Made by a program: the position numbers and the translations under genes
Notes under the pieces: model-generated
Told to the model about the DNA's origin: nothing
What the model saw: the letters and a program-made list of their open reading frames with translations, nothing else
Database searches by the model: none
Shown: piece by piece, positions 23,634 through 30,909 of the stretch
How positions within the stretch are numbered: position 1 is the stretch's first letter
Layout of the letters: each line of letters starts with the position of its first letter
NCBI RefSeq assembly: GCF_944391105.1
Contig: NZ_CALXSK010000037.1
Coordinates: 1 to 40,683, forward strand
DNA from: an uncultured Victivallis sp.
GTDB taxonomy: Bacteria > Verrucomicrobiota > Lentisphaeria > Victivallales > Victivallaceae
Direction: 5' to 3'
Length of the DNA stretch: 40,683 nt

Positions 23634-25894
23634 GAAAGCTCCTCCGCGAGTTTTTTAAGTCTGGTCAGATCGAGTTTGCCGCTTCCGAGCAGCGGAAGAT
23701 GGTCGATTTTCACAAAATCCTCCGCTTTCGGAATCCACAGATTCGGCAGCTTCTCCGCACGCAGGAGCTCGATCACCGCCGCGGGATCGAGATCCTCCGC
23801 CGTGTAAAACACCACAAGCCGCTCGCCGCGCTTCGGATCCGGGCGGCCGGTGACAGCAACTTCGCGTTCCTCGCGGCCGCGCAACCCGGCGATCGCCTGC
23901 TCGACCAGCTCATGCGGAACCATTTCTCCGCCGATCTTGCTGAAGCGCGAAGCGCGCCCGGTGATGTAGACATACCCTTCGCGGTCGATCCGCGCAATGT
24001 CGCCGGTGTTGTAGTAGCCGTTCTGGATGACGCGGGCGGTCTGTTCCGGATCGTTCAGATACCCTTTCATGACGGTTCCGCCCTTGACCTGCATGAGCCC
24101 CGGCGAATCCGGCCCGAGTTCGATGCCGCTCTCGGGGTCGACCACCCGCACATGGATGCCCGGCAGCGGGATTCCGATGCTGCCGGGATGGTGCGCCCGT
24201 TTCCCGAGTTCATAGATGGAGTTGCAGAGGTTGATCGTCACAATCGGCGAAAGCTCCGTGCAGCCGTACCCCTCGATGATCTCAAGCCCGGTCATCGCGC
24301 GGAATTTCGCGGCAAGTTCGGGGCGCAGCTTCTCCGCGCCGGTGATGACCAGACGCAGCGTTTTAAGCTGTTCCGGCGTCGCCTTGCGCAGATATCCCTG
24401 CAGAAAAGTCGGAGTCGCGGTCAGCAGTGTGATGCCGAATTCGTCGATCGCCTTCACCACTCCCGCCGCATCGAGCGGATTCGGAAGATAGATCACCGGA
24501 GTGCCGGAAAGCGCAGGAAAGGCGAATTCGACCGTGAACCCGTACGCGTGAAACAGCGGAAGATTTCCGACGATCCGGTCGCGCCTGCTCCACAGGATCA
24601 TGCGCCAGAACGCCCACAAATCGCAGTTGATGTTGCGGTGGGTCAACTGCACCGCCTTCGGTTTTCCGGTCGAACCGCTGGAAAAGAGCAGCACAGCTTC
24701 CAGCCCGACGTTGAAAGCGCTGCGCGGCGCAAGGTGGCGCATGAGCATCCGGAACGGCATCAACGCGCACAGCAGCGCAGTCTGCCGTTTTTCGGCCGGC
24801 GTCACCTGCGCGGCGACGTCTTCCAGGATCACCATGTTCGGCGTCTCGTTCCAACCGAGTTTCCGCAGAAATCTGCGGCTCGTGAGAATGGATTCGACCC
24901 CGGCTCGTCCGAGGGCTTCGAGCGCGACCTCCGCCCCGGAACTGAAGTTGACCACGGCGGGGGTCCGGTCCGCGAAGAGAACGGCGAACATCGCCGCGGT
25001 CATGGCCGTGCAGTTCGGCAGCAGAACACCGACGTAACGCGATTCGCTCCTGAGTTCGCGCACGCGGCGCGAGAGAATCGCGGCCCGCACAAGCATCTCG
25101 AAATTCGTACACTTCGTTCCGTCCGCATCGAGATAGGTCACCTCGAAGGGGTGGCGTTTCGCCCGTTTTGCGAAAACGACATGCAGCGGCAGTTCGCCCG
25201 GCTGCGGCGCGGCCTCGGCCTCCGCTCCGAGCTCGGAGATGAGCTGCCGGAATTCGAATGCCGAAAGCCCGGGCGAGGCAGGACGCCCCACCTTCAAACT
25301 GAAATTCAGCGGCAGAGTCCGGGGGGCGCGGTACTTGAGTTTTCCCTTTTCAAGCGTGAAGAGCCGCCCCCAGAGCATCCCGATCCGCACGGGGATCACC
25401 GACACCTCGACCCCGGCCGGAAGCAGCGGCGCAACGCCGGAGCGGAAGCGCATCAATCCGCCGTTTCCGGAGATGCTCCCCTCCGGAAACAGACACAATA
25501 CTCCGCCGCGCCGCAGCTCTCCGCGCACCCGCAGAAAAAACCGGTGCATCGCCTTCGGGTGCGCGATCGACGGAACCCGGATCACCCCGAGGTACCAGAA
25601 GAGGAAACGGGTCGGAACGAAATCGAGAACCTCCTGCCGCACCATGAACCGGACCGGACGACGCGAAATCGACTGAATCAGCAGCATGTCGATCAGGGAA
25701 ACATGGTTCGACACCAGCAGCACCGGCCCGGAGTCCGGAATGTTCTCCCCCCCCTCGACCCGCAGACGCAGAAACGTGTGCCGAAGAATCCAGACGACCA
25801 GCTTCAGCGTGATCGACGGACGCAGAAACAAAAGCAGCACGCACGGCAGAATCAGCAGCACCACGATGATGGAACAAAGCGTCAACACATCCAT
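23630..25894 (-). CDS. aas: Bifunctional acyltransferase / acyl-ACP (acyl-CoA) synthetase, Aas-like
   Basis: A fusion of about 754 residues. After one or two N-terminal membrane helices, residues about 30-210 form a lysophospholipid acyltransferase domain with the H-x4-D motif (SNHVSLID) and FPEGSIS. Residues about 240-754 form an AMP-binding adenylating enzyme with the P-loop-like LFSSGSTGKPKAV, IEGYGCTE and YNTGDIARID. The architecture resembles E. coli Aas (719 residues), which reacylates lysophosphatidylethanolamine in the inner membrane. The ATG at 25894 is preferred: GGAG lies about 11 bases upstream, whereas the GTG at 25906 abuts that same GGAG. With the GTG the gene would overlap the preceding stop. 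It is fourth in a six-gene operon. Confidence 0.87.
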   Translation of the reverse strand: MDVLTLCSIIVVLLILPCVLLLFLRPSITLKLVVWILRHTFLRLRVEGGENIPDSGPVLLVSNHVSLIDMLLIQSISRRPVRFMVRQEVLDFVPTRFLFWYLGVIRVPSIAHPKAMHRFFLRVRGELRRGGVLCLFPEGSISGNGGLMRFRSGVAPLLPAGVEVSVIPVRIGMLWGRLFTLEKGKLKYRAPRTLPLNFSLKVGRPASPGLSAFEFRQLISELGAEAEAAPQPGELPLHVVFAKRAKRHPFEVTYLDADGTKCTNFEMLVRAAILSRRVRELRSESRYVGVLLPNCTAMTAAMFAVLFADRTPAVVNFSSGAEVALEALGRAGVESILTSRRFLRKLGWNETPNMVILEDVAAQVTPAEKRQTALLCALMPFRMLMRHLAPRSAFNVGLEAVLLFSSGSTGKPKAVQLTHRNINCDLWAFWRMILWSRRDRIVGNLPLFHAYGFTVEFAFPALSGTPVIYLPNPLDAAGVVKAIDEFGITLLTATPTFLQGYLRKATPEQLKTLRLVITGAEKLRPELAAKFRAMTGLEIIEGYGCTELSPIVTINLCNSIYELGKRAHHPGSIGIPLPGIHVRVVDPESGIELGPDSPGLMQVKGGTVMKGYLNDPEQTARVIQNGYYNTGDIARIDREGYVYITGRASRFSKIGGEMVPHELVEQAIAGLRGREEREVAVTGRPDPKRGERLVVFYTAEDLDPAAVIELLRAEKLPNLWIPKAEDFVKIDHLPLLGSGKLDLTRLKKLAEELS

Positions 25895-25902
25895 GAGAAG
25901 GT

Positions 25903-26520
25903 TCACTCCAGCAATTTGAGTTGTTCCCGGAACTCTTCGAGCGTCGCACAGCGCAGATAGGGATTGTGCGCCTTCTCCTCCCCGAGCGTCCGGTACGGGA
26001 CCTCGCCGTAATCGTGCCCGGAGTAGATCACGAGCGAATCCGGCAGCGGCAGAATCTTTTTCCGAATCGTATCAAACATCTCCTTCGAGCGGCAGAAGCC
26101 GACGCAGCCGACGAACAACGTGTCCCCCGTGAAAAGCGCCGAGTCGTCCGAGAGCCGGAACGAAACCGAATCGCGCGAGTGCCCCGGCGTTGCGATCGCC
26201 TCGATCCACCCATCGCCGAACGGAACTCTCCGGCCGTTGTACAGTTTGATCCCGCCCGCGTGCGGATGGGTCGGGTGGCTCGCAATTTCAGCGGGAAAGA
26301 AACTGCGCACCTCGCCGAGACATTCGCAGTGATCCTGATGCCCGTGGGTCAGAAGAATGTACCGGGGCGTAATCCGCCCCGCCGCCTCGACAGCACGGCG
26401 GATGACTCCGCAATCTCCGGTCGGATCGATCAGCGCCGCATCCCCGTTCTCCGCTGTCACCAGATAGGAGAAGTTGTGGTCGTAACCGCCCACACGAAGC
26501 TGCTCCACCCGAAACGCCAT
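25903..26520 (-). CDS. MBL-fold hydrolase, glyoxalase II-like
   Basis: A 205-residue metallo-beta-lactamase-fold protein. The dimetal site is complete by motif: THGHQDH (H-x-H-x-D-H), a later His in ATPGHSRDS, the bridging Asp in LFTGDTLF and a final His in IYSGHDYG. The family contains hydroxyacylglutathione hydrolases, persulfide dioxygenases and many uncharacterised thioesterases; the GHDYG ending is typical of the glyoxalase II-like group, but the substrate is not certain. The ATG at 26520 is chosen because GGGGAG lies eight bases upstream, inside the end of the ROK gene, and the protein then begins at its first beta strand. The longer frame to 26760 only shadows the ROK gene. Confidence 0.85.
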   Translation of the reverse strand: MAFRVEQLRVGGYDHNFSYLVTAENGDAALIDPTGDCGVIRRAVEAAGRITPRYILLTHGHQDHCECLGEVRSFFPAEIASHPTHPHAGGIKLYNGRRVPFGDGWIEAIATPGHSRDSVSFRLSDDSALFTGDTLFVGCVGFCRSKEMFDTIRKKILPLPDSLVIYSGHDYGEVPYRTLGEEKAHNPYLRCATLEEFREQLKLLE

Positions 26521-26522
26521 CG

Positions 26523-27506
26523 TCAGAACTCCCCGAGCGCCAGCGCCAGCGCCGCATAATCGCCGATCGCCTCGCCGAGAGCTGCCGGGACGACCCGGCA
26601 CTGTGCGGCGGCGGCGGACAGCGCCTCTTCGGCGATGCTGCGCTCCATCGCCGGGCGCAGAAGCCTTTCCGACCGCGCGAAGATGCTGCCGATGACGATC
26701 CGCTCCGGGTTCAGGAGGTCGATCAGGAGAGCCAATCCGCGCCCGAGATAGCGTCCGCACTCCTCGTAGACGGCGAGTGCGAGCGGGTCGCCCGCCTCGG
26801 CCGCGTCGCCGACGATTTTCGCATTGAGTCCGGTCAGAGCGTCAATCGAAGCGCACCACGCGACTTTTTTCCCGAGCTGAAGCTGCTCGCGCGCCCGAAT
26901 CGCCGCGAGCTGCGCAATGCCTCCGCCGGAGCAGAATCCCTCGAATGAGCCGCTCTTTCCGAATCCGACCGGCCCGACCGGGGCGAGACGGATGTGCCCG
27001 CACTCGCCCGCCGAGTCGCCGATTCCGCAGTAAAGTCTGCCGTCGAGGATCAATCCCGCGCCGAGCCCCGTCCCGAATGTCAGGAAAATCATGTTCCGCA
27101 CGCCGCGTCCGGCTCCGAACCGCCACTCCGCGACCGCACAGGCATTCGCATCGTTCTGAAGCCGGACGGGAATCCCGAGCTCATGCTCGAGAATCTCCAC
27201 CGCCGGAATCGCGTCCCATCCCGGCAGGTTCGGCGGAGAAAGGATGATTCCCCGACGACTGTCGAGCGGCCCTCCGCAGGAGACGCCGCACCCGCACACC
27301 GAATCGGGAGAAACGCCGCTCCGGACACAGAGCTCTCTCCCGGACCGGGCGAGCATTTCGAGACACGCCCGCGGACTCCCCGCCTCCGCCGTGGCGAACC
27401 GGTTTTTGCCGAGGATCTCAATCGTGCCGGCGGAATCCGCCGCCCCCAGAATGGCGGCACATTTGGTCCCGCCGATGTCAATACCGAGGAGATACTTCCG
27501 TTCCAT
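26523..27506 (-). CDS. ROK-family sugar kinase lacking the usual zinc cysteines
   Basis: A 327-residue ROK kinase-fold protein. Residues about 6-16 hold the phosphate loop GIDIGGTKCAA, LQNDANACAVAEW holds the catalytic Asp, and a second glycine-rich loop follows (TFGTGLGAGLIL). Where most ROK kinases have a zinc-binding C-x-C-G-x2-G-C, this one reads GPVGFGKSGSFEGFCSGGG, so the zinc site is missing. This variant is known from a ROK subgroup of unclear specificity. There is no helix-turn-helix, so it is a kinase rather than a repressor. It is 19 bases downstream of a second ROK gene and two bases from the MBL-fold gene. Glucose, mannose or an N-acetyl sugar are candidate substrates. Confidence 0.85.
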   Translation of the reverse strand: MERKYLLGIDIGGTKCAAILGAADSAGTIEILGKNRFATAEAGSPRACLEMLARSGRELCVRSGVSPDSVCGCGVSCGGPLDSRRGIILSPPNLPGWDAIPAVEILEHELGIPVRLQNDANACAVAEWRFGAGRGVRNMIFLTFGTGLGAGLILDGRLYCGIGDSAGECGHIRLAPVGPVGFGKSGSFEGFCSGGGIAQLAAIRAREQLQLGKKVAWCASIDALTGLNAKIVGDAAEAGDPLALAVYEECGRYLGRGLALLIDLLNPERIVIGSIFARSERLLRPAMERSIAEEALSAAAAQCRVVPAALGEAIGDYAALALALGEF

Positions 27507-27525
27507 GACAGCCTCTCACCGGGGG

Positions 27526-28518
27526 TCAGCCGCGTTTTTCTTCCTGTTCCTTCAGATAGTTCAGGGCGGCCGCGACGCCCGCATAGTAACCGATGTCGCG
27601 CCGCAACTCGGAGGAGACAAGTTCGCACGCCTCCATCGGCTCCTTCCAGCAGAACTGAGGCAGATACTTCTTGATCGGATCGGTGTAAAGGTCGCCGACC
27701 GCCCACGCGAGCGTGCCGAGCACAAGCCGCTCCGGATTGAACATGTTGATGAACATGCCGAACGCCTGCGCATTGCGCAGACTCATCTCATCCCAGAGCG
27801 CAACGGCGTAGGGATCGTTTGCGCGCACCGCCTTTTCGAGCGGGACCATGTCGATCGCATTCACATTGCCGCCGACGAGCTGCATGATCATGCTGTCGGG
27901 CCGGTCGCGGAGCTCCTCCTGCATGCGCTGGGCGAGCGCTCGACCGCCGGCATACGCCTCATAGCACCCCTTGAGGCCGCAGTTGCACTGACGTCCGCCG
28001 AGTTCAACGCAGATGTGTCCGAGCTCTCCGGCGCTGAGGGCGCGGCCGCCGCGGACCAGATGGTTCGCCGCGATGATGCCGCCGCCGATACCGGTGCTCA
28101 TCGTAAGATAGATGAAATCCCGGCAGCCGCGGCCCGCGCCGAAAAACCATTCGGCCAGAGCGCCGCAGTTCGCATCGTTCTCAAAGCAGCCCGGCAGCTG
28201 CAGATTGTCACGCAGATACTGCAGAATCGGAACGTTGCGCCAGTGGCGGTTGTTGGTCGGGGCGGTCATGATGCCGTTGACCGGGTCGGCCGGGAACGGC
28301 GCGGAGATGCCGAATGCGGCGATCTGCTCCATCTTCAAACCCGCACCCGAAACGAGTTTCTTCGCCTCATCGACCATCTGCGGCAGAATGTCGTCAGGAT
28401 AGGTGTCGACGTTTTCGATGCGCGCCTTGCCGAGAATCCGTCCTTCGCTCGAGCCGAGTCCGACTCCGATTTTGGTTCCGCCGACATCGAAACCGAGTAC
28501 GAGTTTTTCCTGTGCCAT
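27526..28518 (-). CDS. ROK-family sugar kinase (glucokinase-like)
   Basis: A 330-residue ROK kinase, probably phosphorylating glucose or a related hexose with ATP. Seen: LVLGFDVGGTKIGVGLG (phosphate loop, about 7-23), ENDANCGALAEWFFGAGRG with the catalytic Asp, TMSTGIGGGII, and the complete zinc motif GGRQCNCGLKGCYEAYAGG. It lacks a DNA-binding domain. The ATG at 28518 is preceded by CGGAG at a seven-base distance; the frame is open to 28560 but that adds a basic leader. It is the first gene of the operon ROK > ROK > MBL > aas > rbsK > recN and is divergent from the ExbB-type gene. Confidence 0.88.
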   Translation of the reverse strand: MAQEKLVLGFDVGGTKIGVGLGSSEGRILGKARIENVDTYPDDILPQMVDEAKKLVSGAGLKMEQIAAFGISAPFPADPVNGIMTAPTNNRHWRNVPILQYLRDNLQLPGCFENDANCGALAEWFFGAGRGCRDFIYLTMSTGIGGGIIAANHLVRGGRALSAGELGHICVELGGRQCNCGLKGCYEAYAGGRALAQRMQEELRDRPDSMIMQLVGGNVNAIDMVPLEKAVRANDPYAVALWDEMSLRNAQAFGMFINMFNPERLVLGTLAWAVGDLYTDPIKKYLPQFCWKEPMEACELVSSELRRDIGYYAGVAAALNYLKEQEEKRG

Positions 28519-28560
28519 GTTTTTTCTCCGTTTTTTTTGGATTTTATCGCAAGCATACAT

Positions 28561-28588
28561 TTGCAGAATATAACCCCTGTATTATATT
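28561..28588 (+). promoter_or_regulatory. Candidate promoter for the ExbB/ExbD/TonB operon
   Basis: TTGCAG (28561-28566) and TATATT (28583-28588) are separated by 16 bases. The -10 hexamer overlaps the opposing -10 of the ROK operon promoter on the other strand. Confidence 0.5.
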
Positions 28589-28609
28589 TTATAAAGGGTG
28601 CAGTTTCAA
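28581..28609 (-). promoter_or_regulatory. Sigma70-type promoter of the ROK-recN operon
   Basis: On the minus strand TTGAAA (28609-28604) and a perfect TATAAT (28586-28581) are separated by 17 bases. Transcription would start near 28574 with a leader of about 55 bases before the ROK gene. Confidence 0.75.
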
Positions 28610-28631
28610 CTTTCTCGGAGTTTTTTTCAAT

Positions 28632-29426
28632 ATGACGTCTTTTTCCCTCTTCCTCGCGGAGACTCCCGGAGTCTATTACGCATTTGAAAACAGCGATACG
28701 CTCGGCAAAAGCATCGTCGTCCTGCTGCTGGTGATTTCCACATTCACCTGGTCGGTCATGATCGAAAAAGGGATCTCGCTCTACCGGGCGCAGAAGCTGT
28801 CGCGCCAGTTCGTCGCCCGCTTCAAGTCGTCGAAAAACCGGAGCATCACGAGCCAGCAGCTGCTGCGAGAAGCCGCGGGCAACGCGAGTCCCGCCGCACA
28901 GATCTACAACCAGGGGGTTGAAAAACTTCTGGAGTTTTATGAAAGCGATCCGGCCACGTACAGCCGGACAACCGGGGTTGCGAACCGCCCGACCCGCCTC
29001 TCCGAAGCGCAGTACAATGCGATCGAAGCGGTGCTCATCAGCGAGGTTTCCGGTCAGGAAATCGAACTCGAAACGCGAATCGGCTTCCTCGCGACGATGG
29101 TCAGCGTGAGCCCGTTCCTCGGGCTGTTCGGAACGGTCTGGGGCGTCATGCTCGCGTTCTGCGGCATCGCGGCGGCGGGGAAATCGGATTTCTCGGCGCT
29201 GGCGCCGGGCGTGGCGGGTGCGCTGCTCACAACGGTCGCGGGTCTGATCGTGGCGATTCCCTCGCTCATCGGATACAATCTGCTCACCTCGACGGTGCGC
29301 AACATCGCCACACAGCTCGACAACTTCTCAGATGAATTCATGGCGCGGGTCAAGCTCGAACAGCTGAGCATCGCAAAGGAAATGGCCAGAGAAGCCGCCG
29401 AACGCGCCGGGGAGGCCGCCGAATGA
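28632..29426 (+). CDS. MotA/TolQ/ExbB proton-channel family protein
   Basis: A 264-residue inner-membrane protein of the TolQ/ExbB family, which uses the proton gradient with an ExbD/TolR partner to energise a TonB or TolA protein. A helix near residues 25-45 (KSIVVLLLVISTFTWSVMIEKG) is followed by a cytoplasmic domain. Two C-terminal helices then come, with the family hallmark FLATMVSVSPFLGLFGTVWGVMLAFCGIAAAG and GVAGALLTTVAGLIVAIPSLIGYN. The start at 28632 is the first ATG giving a TM-proximal N-terminus; CGGAG lies about 11 bases before it. Its stop overlaps the ExbD/TolR gene by four bases (ATGA). Whether it serves TonB-dependent uptake or a Tol-Pal-like role cannot be decided here. Confidence 0.93.
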   Translation: MTSFSLFLAETPGVYYAFENSDTLGKSIVVLLLVISTFTWSVMIEKGISLYRAQKLSRQFVARFKSSKNRSITSQQLLREAAGNASPAAQIYNQGVEKLLEFYESDPATYSRTTGVANRPTRLSEAQYNAIEAVLISEVSGQEIELETRIGFLATMVSVSPFLGLFGTVWGVMLAFCGIAAAGKSDFSALAPGVAGALLTTVAGLIVAIPSLIGYNLLTSTVRNIATQLDNFSDEFMARVKLEQLSIAKEMAREAAERAGEAAE

Positions 29427-29833
29427 GAGGCCGCCGCAAAAGACGGCAGATGGCTGCCATCGACCAGATCAACGTCACGCCGCTCCTGGACCTGACGTTC
29501 CTGCTGCTCATCGTTTTTATGATTACGATGCCGCTTATGGAATACGGCACGAACATCTCCCCGCCGGAGATGAACAGCGACAAACTTCCGGAGGACAACT
29601 TCAAAAGCGTGACGCTCACGAAAAACGGCACGATCGAATTCGACAAGGAGGTCGTGACCCGGGAGGAGCTGACTGCGTATCTCACCCGGCTCAAGGAAAA
29701 CGCGCCGAAGACCCAGCTTCTGCTGCGGGCAGACGGCTCCCGTACCTATAACGACGTCATTGAACTCATGGCGCTGATCCGCCATGCCGGATTTGATGAC
29801 GTATCACTCGTCACCCAGGCGGAGGGGAAATAG
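29423..29833 (+). CDS. ExbD/TolR family biopolymer transport protein
   Basis: A 136-residue single-span protein. A short basic N-terminus (MRGRRKRRQMAAIDQINVTPLLDL) precedes one membrane helix, LTFLLLIVFMITMPL, with the conserved Asp in PLLDL that carries protons. A periplasmic ExbD/TolR domain follows (LLLRADGSRTYNDVIELMALIRHAGFDDVSLVTQ). It forms the proton-driven motor with the preceding ExbB-type protein. It is coupled to that gene by an ATGA overlap, and its TAG abuts the ATG of the TonB-like gene. Confidence 0.94.
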   Translation: MRGRRKRRQMAAIDQINVTPLLDLTFLLLIVFMITMPLMEYGTNISPPEMNSDKLPEDNFKSVTLTKNGTIEFDKEVVTREELTAYLTRLKENAPKTQLLLRADGSRTYNDVIELMALIRHAGFDDVSLVTQAEGK

Positions 29834-30754
29834 ATGAGAGAACTGACTGTCGCCCCACCGCTGCGGACGGGAGAGGCCGGGCCGCTGACCTCCCGGAAAC
29901 TGCGCTGCACGATCGGCGTGCAGGTCGTTCTCATCCACTGCCTGGTGATCTTCGGGCCGCTCGGGCTGGTGCTCTACCAGAACTGGCGTTCGCCGCAGGA
30001 GAGCGCATTCAAGGTGAAGCTCATCGGGCCGCTCTCGACCGGGGAGGAGGTCGGGCCGCCGTCGCGCCTGCGCCCGGTGGAAAACGCCTCTCCGGAACCG
30101 CCGGCGCCATCCATTCCCGCGCCGCCCGCGCCGCAGGTGCGGAAGCAGACTCCGGCCCCGCCGGTCGTCAAACCGCAGACGCGGAAGCCGACTCCAAACC
30201 CGCCGGTCGTCAAGCGGCAAACGCCGAAACCGACACCGAAACCGAAGCGGCAGACGACCAGACCGAAACAGCAGACCACCCGGAAAGTCAGCAAACCGTC
30301 CCGGCAGACCAGCAAGCCGCGGCAGCTCAGCGCGGCCGAACAGGTTGCGCTCGCGCGGGCGGCGGCGGAAAAACGCGGCGGCGGAAGCAACCGCAATCTC
30401 GCCGTGCCGATCGGTGACGCGGACCGGGCTCAGGCGTACGGGAAACAGAATAACGCCACCCCGGGCGGCGGCGCACAGGGGGAAGACCGCCGTTACTGGG
30501 ACCGGCTCGGAAACTACATCAAGTCCCGCTGGTCGGAGCCGCCGGGGTCGCTGCTCGGGGATGCCCGCCCGCAGGTCACGATCCAGCTTTCGATCGCGGC
30601 CGACGGCCGGGTGACAAGCGCCAGAATCCTCGCCCGCAGCGGCAACGTTCCGATGGATGAATCGGTGCAGCGGCTGCTCGCGAATCTCGACCGGGTACCG
30701 GCTCCGAGCAACGGCAGCACGTCGGTTCAATTGATTCTGCGGACCGAAGATTGA
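29834..30754 (+). CDS. TonB/TolA-like energy transducer
   Basis: A 306-residue protein with a TonB plan. One membrane helix near 30-52 (GVQVVLIHCLVIFGPLGLVLY) follows a short cytoplasmic N-terminus. A Pro/Lys/Arg/Thr-rich periplasmic spacer occupies about 75-185 with repeated PPVVKxQTxKPTP units. The C-terminal domain is about 218-304, starting YWDRLGNYIKSRWSEP and containing VTIQLSIAADGRVTSARILARSGN and MDESVQRLLANL, a TonB/TolA C-terminal fold. It should relay motor energy to an outer-membrane partner. GGAGGGG in the end of the ExbD gene serves as ribosome site, and the ATG follows the TAG directly. No outer-membrane receptor is encoded nearby. Confidence 0.9.
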   Translation: MRELTVAPPLRTGEAGPLTSRKLRCTIGVQVVLIHCLVIFGPLGLVLYQNWRSPQESAFKVKLIGPLSTGEEVGPPSRLRPVENASPEPPAPSIPAPPAPQVRKQTPAPPVVKPQTRKPTPNPPVVKRQTPKPTPKPKRQTTRPKQQTTRKVSKPSRQTSKPRQLSAAEQVALARAAAEKRGGGSNRNLAVPIGDADRAQAYGKQNNATPGGGAQGEDRRYWDRLGNYIKSRWSEPPGSLLGDARPQVTIQLSIAADGRVTSARILARSGNVPMDESVQRLLANLDRVPAPSNGSTSVQLILRTED

Positions 30755-30827
30755 GCGAAATTTTGGAAAAAGGCAGGAAAATCGCCGTTTTTTTCCAATA
30801 TTTTTGCGGATTCGGCAGAGAAAAAGA

Positions 30828-30855
30828 TTGAATTTCCGAAAAGCGGCGTTAAATT
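30828..30855 (+). promoter_or_regulatory. Weak candidate promoter before the T-x-T-R-K-T repeat gene
   Basis: TTGAAT (30828-30833) and TAAATT (30850-30855) are separated by 16 bases, 55 bases before the ATG at 30910. Both hexamers deviate from consensus. Confidence 0.35.
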
Positions 30856-30909
30856 CTTCAGTGTGAGATTATGTTTTCGATTTGGACAGCCAGAATGAAA
30901 GGGTGAAAG

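Noticed and set aside
21096..25960. Two very long plus-strand frames (about 900 and 750 residues)
   Set aside because: They are antisense to recN, the ribokinase-type gene and the aas-like gene, whose motifs are unmistakable. Their compositions are Arg/His/Gln-rich without recognisable domains.
26521..26760. N-terminal extension of the MBL-fold frame
   Set aside because: It lies inside the end of the ROK gene in another frame and is Arg/Gly-rich. The ATG at 26520 has its own ribosome site.
28314..28631. N-terminal extension of the ExbB-type frame
   Set aside because: It is antisense to the ROK gene and passes through the divergent promoters. The protein from 28632 begins at the normal distance from its first membrane helix.
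30755..30800. Possible terminator after the TonB-like gene
   Set aside because: Only a three- to four-base GGC/GCC stem precedes the T-rich tract, too weak to call. Transcription may continue into the T-repeat gene.
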